A stretch of DNA of 64,000 bases from Forficula auricularia (lineage: Eukaryota > Arthropoda > Insecta > Dermaptera > Forficulidae), in contig JALMQS010000225.1 in NCBI GenBank assembly GCA_024734495.1, forward strand, positions 6,051,425-6,115,424, in the 5' to 3' direction. Of this stretch, positions 52,328 to 63,910 are shown piece after piece. Made by a program: the position numbers and the translations under genes. The notes under the pieces are model-generated. The model ran no database searches, had not been told where the DNA came from, and saw only the letters and a program-made list of their open reading frames with translations. How positions within the stretch are numbered: the first letter of the stretch is position 1; each line of letters begins with the position of its first letter.

Positions 52328-52497
52328 TCAAACAAATAAATAATATATATACAGAATATATCATCTCGATATATATATGTGTGTATGTTTATTTACATCA
52401 AGCAGAAGGATAACCTCTTTGTTTCTCTTTGTAATCAACAACTTATCTGCTACTCTCGGCAAAACAAAAACTTTCTTCAATTATATCATAAAACTAC

Positions 52498-53340
52498 TTT
52501 GATTTTTTGTAAATAGTGATATCTTAATAATTAAGATATTTAAAAAAAAATAACAAAAATTTTGTTTACATTATTAATTGTTTTTTTTTAATTTTAAAAC
52601 CCATTATAAGATTATAAGAAATATTAATATATATTAAAATTAGATTACCTCGTAACTTAAATCAAATATAATTTAAATTTTTATCTAATTAATTCAAACA
52701 AATGAATAATTAAAACAAAAATTTATATAATTCATTTGATTGAAAATAGATTCTACATCAAATGAATATACTCATCTTATAGTCAGAAATACAATTTCTT
52801 GTCGTAATTACGTATTTCATTTAAATACTCAACTATTAAATTGAACTATTCCACTATTTTACTCAACTAACAATATTTTCATAATTTACTTATTGGTGCT
52901 TGGTTCAAATAGCGACATCTGAACTATTAATATTAATCTAGAGTTGCCCCAAAAATATAAGAATACTTAAAATACGTATATCATTTATTCATATTGAACA
53001 GAGATCGATTTCGCCATAATTCACTTCACCATCTATTTATATCAAATATAATTTCTTAATTATAAATAAATCGTTTTTTCAGTGTAGAAAAATCGAAACT
53101 CCATTATTACGAGGCATCTTAGAGGCCGTACTTGAATTATCTAACAAATTTAAGGGCGGGGGCTGGAATCAGATTGTTACTATTTGTTATGGTACGGGGG
53201 AGTGGGTCCTTCAATACTTGTACATAATTTATATAAATAAAATTTTCTGGTAATTAATAAAAAAATTTAATAAAAATAAAAATACTGAAAGGACCAGCCA
53301 TTCTTTATTTAATAGTTTCGGATCCATAAATGCCCTACCT
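52498..53340. other. AT-rich sequence, no gene supported
   Basis: AAAAATCGAAACTCCATTAT at 53088 repeats text at 2180, so it is a dispersed repeat fragment. Nothing else seen. Confidence 0.4.
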
Positions 53341-53383
53341 TATACCAGTAGTTTAATCCATGTACTGACAACACAGAAATTGA

Positions 53384-53416
53384 CTGAGGATGGCAAAGCA
53401 TGTTTGCTGAAACGTT
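53384..53416 (+). ncRNA. Hammerhead ribozyme-like motif, single arm
   Basis: CTGAGGA, T, stem II GGCAAA/TTTGCT (6 pairs), GAAACGTT. It is not in a visible palindrome and is followed by TCTTTTTCTG and AT-rich sequence, so it may be the end of a simple linear copy. Confidence 0.65.
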
Positions 53417-53597
53417 TCTTTTTCTGTTACAATTAAATCAACGGATAAGAACAATTTTTTATTTATAGAAAATTCCTTCTGTCAAAACTTGATATCACTA
53501 CATCTGATCTCAACTTGTGTCAGTTAATAGAGTAAAGGGTGTGTAGTTTCACAGTGAATGAAATAAAACTCAAAGAGGTTTATACAAACTCATTATA

Positions 53598-53622
53598 TTT
53601 CGGATTGTTAGTCCATCATCGG
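53598..53622 (-). ncRNA. Degenerate hammerhead-like motif
   Basis: Minus strand: CCGATGA (U4 to C), T, GGACTAACAATCC hairpin, GAAATATAAT. Core mutated and cleavage site unclear. Confidence 0.4.
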
Positions 53623-53829
53623 GATGTTTACAAGTTGATTAAGCGTGATGAGGACTTTGATGTATTTATTTCACTCCTTGAGTCTACATCACTCTGTGCA
53701 CTCTTATTACTAGCACTCATGTTTCACCTAAAACCTACACCACTTTCCATAAGTAAAATTGATAATGCTAGTCAACTTGGTCTATCTATACACTCGCATC
53801 GTTTGGAAGAATTAAAAAAAAATTAAATT

Positions 53830-53980
53830 CAAAAAGCAATATGGTATCCATAAATAACTTCGACCCCTACCCAGCCCATAAAATCCCCTCTTCCTCTTTC
53901 TCACGATTAAGGGGCCGACCCAGGCCTTTAGGGAATGCACAATTTTGATGTAAGTCCTTCTCTCATCATTTTCATTAAAA
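53830..53980 (+). repeat. RT-LINE 3' UTR fragment
   Basis: GACCCCTACCCAGCCCATAA and GGGGCCGACCCAGGCCTTTA match 43620-43700. Ends in an A run that abuts the Helentron-like element. Confidence 0.8.
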
Positions 53981-54785
53981 AATAAACTGCAACGGATCGT
54001 TGCTAAACTTTATCCAAATTCATTTGAAATATTAATACGTTTATTCCTTTATTATTAATCAAATATCACTGCAATTTGCAGTTCATGTTGACTTTAATTC
54101 AAAAATAATGATCGATTCTCATTTAAGAGTCGAGGAATAACCATTCTACATTGAATTTTTGACGTTTCGGTTTTTATTGGTTATCATTGGTGAAGACATG
54201 TAGGATTCGACATAAAATCAAAAATAGCGATCGATTCTCATCTAATACTTGAAGAATAACAATTCTACATTAGATTTTTGACCCTTCGATTATTATTGGT
54301 AACTATTGCTGAAGACATGGAGGAATCGACTTAAAATCAAAAATAACCATCAATTCTTATCTAATACTAGCGGAATAATCTTATTGCATTCCATTTTTGA
54401 TGTTTTGACTATTAATGGCAGCCTCTACTGAAAACGTGGAGGAATCGACTTAAAATCAAAAATACTAAATTCTTTTATGCGCAAATAACTCAAGCTTGAG
54501 TTGTTTACCATAAAAGAATTTAGTCTTTTTGATTTTAAGTCGATTCCTCCACGTTTTCAGTAGAGGTTGCCATTAATAGTCAAAACATCAAAAATGGAAT
54601 GCAATAAGGTTATTCCTCTAGTATAGTAATAGATAATAAGCGATCGTTATTTTTTTATTTTAAGCCGATTCCTCCATGTCTTCAGCAATGGTTACCAATA
54701 ATAATCGAAACGTCAAAAACCTAATGTAGAATTTTTATTCCTCTAGTATTAGATGAGAATCGATCGCTATTTTTGATTTTAACTA
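53981..54785 (+). mobile_element. Helentron-like element, crossing the array centre
   Basis: Starts AATAAACTGCAACGGATCG, with 3 to 4 units to the centre (AACTCAAGCTTGAGTT, about 54487-54502), then inverted units to about 54785, where it is truncated. Confidence 0.8.
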
Positions 54786-55501
54786 GTAAAAAAATATGCA
54801 AACATTCTTATGGGAGAAATGTTTTTGTTTCCCGTTAAAGAACACCTCTAGCGTTTGCTGATTTTCGCCAATAGGGAACATTTTTCCCCGAAACGAAACC
54901 GTAAAAAGACAGCAACCTTTATTTTATTAACAAAATTAATTTATTGTGTCTCTAGAACTTGGAAATAAGTTTATTTTTAAAATAAATTAAGTAAATGAGA
55001 AAATGATGAAACGCGACGAAAGAAATTTTTTTTTTATAAAACCAAGGCTGCAGTTTTTGATTACGTTTTTCATTATAAAAACAGCCTATAAATAGTCATG
55101 TATAAAAATAATTCCTAATAAATAGAATTTAGAAGATAAACAAGATTCATCTGACTACTATACATTTCACCTCCCATGTCTTGAGTCATTACTCTGTTAT
55201 CTTTTTTTTTAATAAGAATATACTAGGTTGAAGGAGTGAAGTTTGTATGATTTGAAAAAGATGGAAGTAAGAAGACATTTCTATTTCTAGAAGTCAGAGA
55301 AAAACGATTTGAAAAATTATTTACTTCGAGTTGTGAAGGGGTCCAATTTACGAACTTTATAATTTCGCGTAAGATTATTGATTCTATAGGATATATAAGA
55401 TGGTACTATCGATTAAAAATAGTGAGGGGAAGTGCGGAAACATTTATGTTGGGCTAAGGAATCGATAAAGTCGAGTCCTTAATTGTTTCTTAATCGTATC
55501 T
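54786..55501. other. AT-rich sequence, no feature recognised
   Basis: Nothing supported. Confidence 0.4.
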
Positions 55502-55680
55502 CGAGGAATCGACTTAAAATCAAAAATAACGATCACTTCTTATCTAATACTAGCGGAATAATCTTATTGCATTCCATTTTTGATGTTTTGACTATTAATG
55601 GCAACCTCTACTGAAAACGTGGAGGAATCGACTTAAAATCAAAAAGACTAAATTCTTTTATGATAAACAACTCAAGCTTG
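55502..55680 (+). repeat. Helentron-like array fragment ending at the centre
   Basis: 1.5 units of the ~119-bp repeat ending at AACTCAAGCTTG, the same point as at 21694 and 32008. Confidence 0.75.
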
Positions 55681-58600
55681 ATCTACCCTGTGATAGTGGT
55701 AAAAAGCATTTATTTTGCGACATACAACAGGCCCTTAGAGTGTAAACCTGCTAACTCCATTTTTATCATATATGACATATTATAATACTGTTCGAAAGAA
55801 AAAAAAGATGTAGGATCGTCCAAGGAAAACTGCTACTTAAAATTACGATCGTAAGTTGTAGAAAAAAATGTGAAAAATAGTTTTTTCCACAACAACAATA
55901 TTAAATTTTTGTTTGTTTTTCTCTGCCCTGTAAAATTTCTTTGTTGTGAGTTAGTAGGTTTACTCTCTAAGGCGGCGATATTTAGAAATGTTTGCAAACC
56001 TAGAAGAAAATCATTTTCTAATTGGGTGTATTCATTCTATGAAGTTTCTATATTAATAGCAAAATGTTTAAAATTGAAAATGACAGATTCAATATCTATT
56101 GAAACTGGTCAGTGAGGGATGAATAAAGATTGATAAGCTTATTATTTTTCTACTTTTTTTGTTGATATCGTTCTATGAACATCCCGGGCCTCTACAAGAG
56201 AGTTTTTTGAAATATTCTACATTTGAAAATAAATGAATAAATAAATAAAAAAGTATATTTAACTCAACATAAAGAGGGTATGATTGGTTTCAAATAGAGT
56301 GTTACAGTTTTCAGTAGCTTATTCAAGCAGAAACAAGAATTCGTGTTTTGGGGAAAGTGGAGAAATTTGCATAAAGGAGAAAATTTCGCTTCGGGTCATT
56401 TTATTGTTCCTCTCCAAGCTGAGATCCCAATGATTCACGGGACCAGACCAGTTACACAATAACCCTCCATATTGGATTTTGAAAGACTGCTTACTTTACT
56501 TAAATGTACAAATCGAAAATATTTGAAAACGAGACAAATTAAAAGTACATAGTTACTTTCTTTAATTATGAAAGATCCCTTTTAGCGATTTTCAGATCTC
56601 TCTATTCTCTGACTAGCACAGATTCTGACATTATTTTTTGAACCACCTTCGAACTAACGCTGTGTTATTAGAACGCCAGACTTTTTTATCTTGTCACAAT
56701 TCACTAGTATAACAAGTATTTTAATAGCATTGACATGGATTGAGAAATGTTCGACCAGAGATTTTTCATTAAATTTATCCTAGCTTGCCATCGGTGAGAT
56801 GTTGAAAGAACACACAATCCAATAATCTCGGCCGTTGAGCAACTAATACGGTTAATGATGAAAATCTTACACTTATAATTATCAAATTTCAAACGTTTAA
56901 TTCTGTACCTATACCGAATTAGTACTGCCCATTAAAAGAGATCCCGAAATGTCGATATGACAAACTGTTTTTTCCAGACTATTTTGATATATTTAATCAA
57001 AAATCAAAATATCTATTTATCATATGGGTAAAGACAAATGGTTCAATTTTTCAAAATAATCAATAAGCCATTAGATTTAATTCAACAGTAAAATACTGAA
57101 AAGAATGTTAATAATTACATTCAATTCTTCAGATTTAATTGGGTTAAGCATCGACCGAGGGGTGAACCGTGATTGTAATTAGGTGTACACCGTCTTTGGA
57201 ATTCATTAATAATCTATTGTCATCTATTGTCTTCTACTTGGAAATGGAAGTGGAAGTAGGTGTACAGGATTTTAGGTCGCGGTTCACCCCTCGGGCACCA
57301 CCTTCAAACTTGCAATTTAAAAACATTATTTTTACTACAAAGAGGAAGGGAGTACAGATCCCTTACCCTCTATCGCGTTTATCGGCCATTTCACTGCAAA
57401 AATGACTATTTCCAACGAATCATAAGAATATTAGGACCTTGCATTTTGTATTTGGGGCTTGATCTGGAATAGTAGGGACATCATTAAGATTGCTAATTTG
57501 ACCTGAGTTGGGCTAGCCGGGAACTTTGATTGGCGACGATCAAATTTATAATGTAATTGTTACAGCCCTTATTTTTAGTGCAAATTACTTTCCGATACCC
57601 CTAAACATAATGAACTTATAATATCATTACACGTGCATAATATATATTAACTTCTATGAAAAAAAAGCTTTTCTGAAGGATTCTATATTCTTCGAGTTTT
57701 ATATTTGGTATTTCATGTGACCAATAAATAATGAGATATTTATCCAAAAAAATATACCTTAGAGCAGAGCTTCTTAAACTTTTTGCATTCATGACCCCTT
57801 ATTACTATCGAGATTTTTTCCCGGCCCCATGTTGTAAATATAAAAATAAGTATTCTCTCTTAGATAATTTATTTTTTTGTAAACATACATACTAGTGTGA
57901 AAAAAGCAGTTTTAGGATTTGTATACAAAGGACGTTATATATACTGTGCGTTTGCGGCAAATTTTGATTCTGAAATAACTTAATACTGAAATTTCAATGC
58001 AAAAGCGCTATTATGATAGGCTTAGTGATGTCTTTCAATATGTACTTAAATATAATTTATATTTAGCCAGTATTACGATTTTATAATTGAGCTTTAGGTA
58101 CATAAAATTTATATATCAAATTAAAGATAAATAAGAAGATTATACTAATATATATATATTAGTTTCTTATTATACTATTATATTATACTATTATAGTCTA
58201 TTATACTAATATATATATGTTTCTTAAAATTTATATATCTGAATTAAGTTTTCGCGACCCCAACATATTGCTTTGCCCATTTGGGACCTGTACCATATAT
58301 CACATCGCTCTTAGCATATTGAAAGCACCTGTTCTCTTGTGATCAGCATGTATGATACATGGGTGATCATTGTGTGCTATTGATATATTTATGGCCCTCC
58401 AATTGTCCCTCAGATTGGTTATTTCTCTATGGAATCGTTTGAGAATTCCCAAGGGGGAAGGCCCTGTTTTTCTACCAATACTACAATCGCTATAAATACC
58501 CCTTACGCGTAGAGAACATTACCAATAAAGGCAGAAGCTGATAAATTAAACGACCGGCAATGAGAGAATATTAAATATAAAATTGCATGTGTGTAAGAAT

Positions 58601-59334
58601 TTTTTATTACATAAAGTAAAATTGTTTCCTGCTTCATGCTTATGAAAATGATAATTCAGATATTAAGGTATGTTGATCCATGAAAACAAAAACAATCTAA
58701 TTAAATGAATTAAGAACATAAAGAATTCTTATAATATAACCTGTATATATCTGAGATAATATCCTTAATAGTACCTAATAAAATGTTTATTATTTATTAT
58801 TCATAATTCGAAAAGAGTTTTTATGTAATTCGTTTACCTATATATATTATATTATTTAAAATGTCCGTTTTATATTTCTAAATAATAATAATTAAAAAAT
58901 ATAATATGTCAGATCATAGATAGTGGAATGAGCGTAGGGGTTCCTACCCCCGAAATTTTTAAAATTCAATTGATTTTTTAATTTTGTAATATTTAAAGTA
59001 TCTTCGTCACAAAATTGATTAAATTGTTCGTCTCGTCCATATGTTTAATTTAAATTTCATTTTGACTTAAATCTTTTACAAGTAAAAAACAATTTTTTAT
59101 TATTAGTTACATTTCGTTAAAGATTGAAACTTTATCAAATGATTTTTGTCTTTCATTTGTAAAAGATATAAAGCCACATAATCCACTAATCTTAATAATA
59201 TAGGAGTACTATTTATCTAGATTAAAAAATTATTTGATTGTATTGCAGAATTTCGGAGGATGGGTTAATTTTTCCTCCGCTTTTATAAAATGATTAAAAT
59301 TTTGATCCTTTTATTTTAAATTTTGGGTAAAAAA
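55681..59334. other. AT-rich region with minor repeats, no gene
   Basis: A small palindrome joins GAGGGGTGAACC (about 57157) with GGTTCACCCCTC (about 57282). A possible hAT remnant runs 57773-58291 (CAGAGCTTCTTAAACTTTTT at one end, GACCCC blocks at both), without a clear 8-bp duplication. Short frames show no family motif. Confidence 0.4.
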
Positions 59335-59627
59335 TCTATTTATACCTATAAAATTAAGGTTTTGTCTGTACATTATTCCAAATCACGCCAAATTTAAGTT
59401 TCACAAGCTTCAAGAAAAGTTATGAACGAAAACACCCTCAAAAATTCCTGTCTGTCTGTATGTATGTGTGTCGGGGTGTGTGGGTTCAAGGGGCATAGAT
59501 GTTCGGGGGCGTGTGGGTGGGGATGCGTGGGTGGGGTGTAGGGGTACGGGGGTGGGGTGTTGGGGTCCTGGGGGTATAGCGCATCCTAGCCAGCAAGAGG
59601 GCCGCCGAAGGCGGGCTTTGCAGCTAG
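59335..59627 (+). mobile_element. Short non-autonomous Helitron
   Basis: Begins TCTATTTATACC after A and ends with hairpin GCCGCC-gaa-GGCGGC, eight bases, then CTAG (59624-59627) before T. TC start, CTRR end, 3' hairpin and A/T insertion are the Helitron signature. The inside has a GT-rich and G-rich low-complexity run; the frames over it are not genes. Confidence 0.75.
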
Positions 59628-62341
59628 TACACAATATAATTTTCCTTTTAAAAATTTTCAACCATCAACTATTCAGAATATTTAAAAAAAATAAAAATGA
59701 TTACTACAATTGACGAAATATTTTTCCTTTGTAAATACTTGATTAGTGAGCAAAATTAAAAAAAATCAGTTCCGAATAAATTGGTCGTAATACGATTACA
59801 AAATTCTACCCAGACATACAGACGTAGAAGCAGATTAAAAATGCATATTTCAAACAAAAATTCTCTGATCATTGATCATTACGCAAAGGAATATCAGGGC
59901 CATAGTTACTACTTGGATAGGAGGTGCAAGACTCTTCCTATTTTAAAGGTCTTTGCACTCAAACGTAGATCCTCTTTATACACGCTGGAGAATTACCACC
60001 TGTGTTAAAGGACCCCCCTTCACTCATCTGCCCCGAGGCTTCCAAAACGGCCTTGTCAGTTATTTGGTTTCACTACTTGAAAATAGGAGAATGACCTCTT
60101 GAAAATAAATGCATTTTCTTTATCCACTCTGCTTATAAATTACTCTTTACTTTAAGGTAGTTGTTTCGCGACAATACTAGCAAAAAGTTAATGCTAGAGT
60201 ATATAGAACAGACAATAAGGATTCATAATTGATAAGCTGTTTATGTACCAATTCTAGCCAATCCCGTGCTTCGTTTGACAAATTTGGCACCATTGTAAGA
60301 GATTGGATATTTTTATATTAAAATGACAGATATAATACATTTTCAAAGTTAAAAAATTTCTATAAAAATCGTTTTGTTATTTTTAAACAAATGTAATCAA
60401 CGCCTTATGAAAATTATAATTTTGAAAAAATCTAATGCATGCATCTTTCGCTGGTTAAATAAATGCACTCTTGCCAAATTGTTTTTAGTCTAAATTTTTT
60501 TATACATTTTTCATTATTTATTCCTTATTATCCCAGAAACTGTGTTGTAACTATGAATCAAAATTGTCTTAAAATATGTATTGGTTATTGTTTAATCTTG
60601 GTTTAGTTTTTTATAAAAATGGTAAAAAGGGTTTCTTAATTATAATTAAATGTGTATGTAAATTTTCCGATATCCCGTATACTGCAATGTTAAAAAGCCT
60701 GAAAAACTCGATTTTTGAAATTTAATATCTCCGGAACTGTATTGTTCATAAATTTCGTTTTGCCACCAATCGATGCAGAAGTATTTAAATAATAATCTGT
60801 ATAAATTTCAAAAAAATCCCAAGAAAACGCATTTGGCGGAACAACTACCTTAAATTCATTATTTCTCTTTATTCTTTACTCGATTAGCTTGCTGGGGAAT
60901 TTAATTAATAAAATTTTGCAATTCTCAGACAATCGGCAGGCTTGAATTGAGACGATTTTATTTTATTTGATTTTTTTATAAAAATTTTAACATATTTTCT
61001 TAATTAAACAGAGATTATGTTTTTTGAAAGACGGTACTATACATACAGTTGATCGAAATTCATGAATGCACAAGAGAACAAGGCAATTAATTGATGGATT
61101 ATGATGAGAACTTGCTATTTATATAATGTACCGTTAATTTTGTAAGTGGTGTAGAGTCCAATTTGGAAAAAAATGAGTTAATGTCAATTTTGTTAGACAG
61201 AGATGTCTTCTTTTCATATCTATAATATTCCAGCCAATGGAGTACAATATCCTCATCATTTCGTTAAAATAAAAAATATAGAAATATAGGTATATAAATA
61301 TAATATGTATTTATAAAAATATAAATACGAAATAACTCGAAATAAAAATTGGACTTACACCACTTTCAAATATACCTATGTGATGGTGTCAGGGAAAAAG
61401 GCCCTTATCTTCACACCGATTTCAAAATCGAGCTAATGATATCTCCTGTTCCTAGAGAAACAACTAAACAAAACGTTTTTTGTCCCTCCCACAAATTCCA
61501 AAAATTGACTCAGCTATGAATTTTTGAATATTTAGAAGTAAAAAACCTAGTTTTGAGTTATATTAATTTATATAAATTTTGACAATTTTTAAACAGACAA
61601 AAATAGGGAATTTCTTCTATTTTTTACCCTCGCTATTATTCTCTTCCGAATAAAAATTTTCTGCTGAATTCAAATATCTAATCAAAAATTATACCCACAT
61701 TTAACTCATGTTTTTTGCTTTTCTAAAAAACTGCTAGCTGAAAAATTTCCCTGATACCAACACATATTTTGAGTCGTACAAGAACAACAGTCTAATGGTA
61801 TAATAGTGACAATTTAATTCATACACTAAAAGTCCCATAAGCAACGGTGTTTTGTCACTATGACAGCGAAAAAGTTTACCCTAACTTTTCCAGCGACAAA
61901 ACTGAACCTAGCTTTAAGATTCTAGTAGGCCTGCATCATCGGTGTCTAGCAACACTGACATGACAACCAACATTGTAAACAATTTTATGTCAAACAATTT
62001 AACAATTGTACTTTTCCTCTAAATTAAATAAACTAATTTATGTCTTAATTTTTGTTAATTTTGTGATTTACGTATTGATTCATTAAATTGTCTTCGAATT
62101 ACACTCAAGTTTTTTTGTGGTTGAGTAAACTTGAGTATTTTATAATTCGAGTTTTATTGCCTTTGGGCAATTTAACTCAAAGAACTACGGAAAATTACTC
62201 GTCCTACGGACTCGTAATTTTTTCACAGGTAATTTTTTCGTTTAATAGCCAGGCAACAAAATTCTCATTAAATATCAAGTTTGCTAGTTGGCACTCTCGT
62301 GCTAATTATAAGTGAAAAAATTAAATTTTCTTTTCTTTTTA
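59628..62341. other. AT-rich region, no gene recognised
   Basis: No supported exon or repeat; a possible promoter region for the exon-like segments at 62342 cannot be shown. Confidence 0.4.
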
Positions 62342-62537
62342 GTAAACGTGCAGACAGCATTAGAGATGAAGGGGCGTAATCGAGCTTAAAGATCTCCGGG
62401 GACCTGGTAAGTTCAATCTTTTTTTAATTTAGTTCCATTCTCTTAAATTTAATAAAATTATATTTGTTGAAATTAGGAGGGATGGATGTACTGGAGACTA
62501 CTAGAGTTCATTCGGCAGTGATTCAAGTCAATCTGGT
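62342..62537 (+). other. Two exon-like segments, possibly non-coding RNA
   Basis: TTTTCTTTTTAG before 62342 and CTG-GTAAGT near 62406 bound a 65-nt segment; TTGAAATTAG near 62476 begins a second. No long frame runs through either. The HF1 element at 62536 is inserted at the end of the second; joining the flanks gives CAATCTGCA-GTAAGT, a good donor. If it is a gene, it is likely a long non-coding RNA. Confidence 0.3.
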
Positions 62538-62686
62538 AATTGAAAAGTTTTTGTTTTGCCGAGAGCCTAGCAGAGTTGTTGATTCACAAAGAGAAACAAA
62601 GAGAGTTGTCTCTGCTTGATGCAAATAAACATATACACATATATCTCAAGATGATATATCTGTATATATATTATTTATTTGTTTGA

Positions 62687-62721
62687 GACTATAGTTTCGA
62701 AGACTTGGTCTTCATCATCAG
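62687..62721 (-). ncRNA. Hammerhead ribozyme-like motif (HF1 left)
   Basis: Same as 30959-30993 with all core bases intact. Confidence 0.8.
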
Positions 62722-62915
62722 TCTTTCTTCAATTATAAATGTTTTTCATGGAGTCAATATCATATGGATATTGAAAACTTGGTGTTCTTTCGTCACTTGC
62801 TTGAAGGGCCCAGGATAGAATGTCTTTATTGGTTCCTAGCCCTCCAGCAGTGACGAAAGTAGCCTGTATAATATCCGTCGATATTGACTCCATGGCATCA
62901 CTGATGTGAAGAAAA

Positions 62916-62955
62916 CTGATGATGAAAGACGGCAAGTCTTCGAAGACCTGTAGTC
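62916..62955 (+). ncRNA. Degenerate hammerhead-like motif (HF1 right)
   Basis: CTGATGA kept, stem II GAAAGAC...GTCTTC, but GAAGACCTGTAGTC replaces GAAACTATAGTC, so the A15.1 position and stem III symmetry are lost. Confidence 0.55.
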
Positions 62956-63052
62956 AAACAAATAAATAATATATATACAGATATATCTTGAATATACGTG
63001 TATATGCTTATTTGCATCAATGAAGGACGCTCTTTACTTCTGTATCAATCTG

Positions 63053-63681
63053 CAGTAAGTTTGATCATTAACTACTTTAATCAAATTTATTAGATCTGTA
63101 TTTTATCAAAAAATAAAGCTAGTATATGGCCACTCAGTAGCGGATGCTGCCGATTGTAGAGTTCAACCTCTGAAAGTTTGATAATTATAAATAAAAAATT
63201 GAACTTACTCGTCACCCTCGTATGTTATACGAAGACTAACAAGTTCATTGAACTGAAGTATTTATTCAATTAACACGTTTGAGTTTATAAAATGAATAAT
63301 TGATCAGATTTTTGAACTTTTTACCTTTAACATAAACAGAAAATCAAAAAATATATTACCCTATGGTTATATGGAGGTCCTTGAAACCATGGATGAACCC
63401 CAACTCCCTAACCATATATATTTAAATAAACTATTATTTAATTTGTATTTTATATATACACATAAAAAATATAATTTCGTTAAAATATCTCCATTAAAAT
63501 CTATTTTTTCACTCTTTGTCAAGTGAAGAAATTTTCATAAGGGGGACCCTTGTGAAAATTTTTAGTTTTGAATGGAAAAATCAAATTTCATTTCCACAAA
63601 AATTGTATGCATTTATGTTAATGAGTATGTTTTATATAGAAATAAAAAATACATTATCATTGTACTAGAAAGCCTTCCCTA
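63053..63681. other. AT-rich sequence, no feature recognised
   Basis: Nothing supported. Confidence 0.4.
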
Positions 63682-63910
63682 TTGCTACAGATACTATCAC
63701 GGTGTCTGTTCAGTCGAGCTGAAATCAATTATCCCCCTAAAGCCCTCTTTACGAGAAACACGCGGTTTTCGAACGCTCAGCACCCCTTCGCTGTCAAATT
63801 GGATAAAAATCGAACCAACGCTTTCGCCAACTCTTTTATCCCTATGACCTCCAGAGACTGGAACTCACTTCCAGCCACCGTCTTCCCCACAACCACCTTC
63901 AGCTCTTTAA
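63682..63910 (+). pseudogene. RT-LINE tail-ORF fragment
   Basis: Plus strand: RYYHGVCSVELKSIIP, then after a frameshift FTRNTRFSNAQHPFAVKLDK and FIPMTSRDWNSLPATVFP, the C-terminal region of the same LINE family as at 25.3 kb. 5'-truncated; homology fades near 63910. Confidence 0.82.

Larger units (their letters stand above)
52073..52483. mobile_element. HF1 foldback, most symmetric copy
   Basis: Flanked by TATCATAAAACTAC (52059-52072, 52484-52497). Arms match for nearly their full length around ATATCATATGG/ATATTGACTCC. Both have intact ribozyme motifs. Ends in CTACTCTCGGCAAAACAAAA. Confidence 0.9.
62536..63044. mobile_element. HF1 foldback element, partly decayed
   Basis: Flanked by TCAATCTG (62528-62535, 63045-63052). 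Left arm starts TTTTTGTTTTGCCGAGAG; both arms have motifs, intact at left (62687-62721) and degenerate at right. Confidence 0.83.

Noticed and set aside
57773..58291. Complete hAT MITE
   Set aside because: The two ends only partly match and no 8-bp target repeat was found; kept only as a possible remnant.
59410..59713. Gly/Pro-rich proteins on both strands
   Set aside because: They come from the GT- and G-rich run inside the small Helitron.
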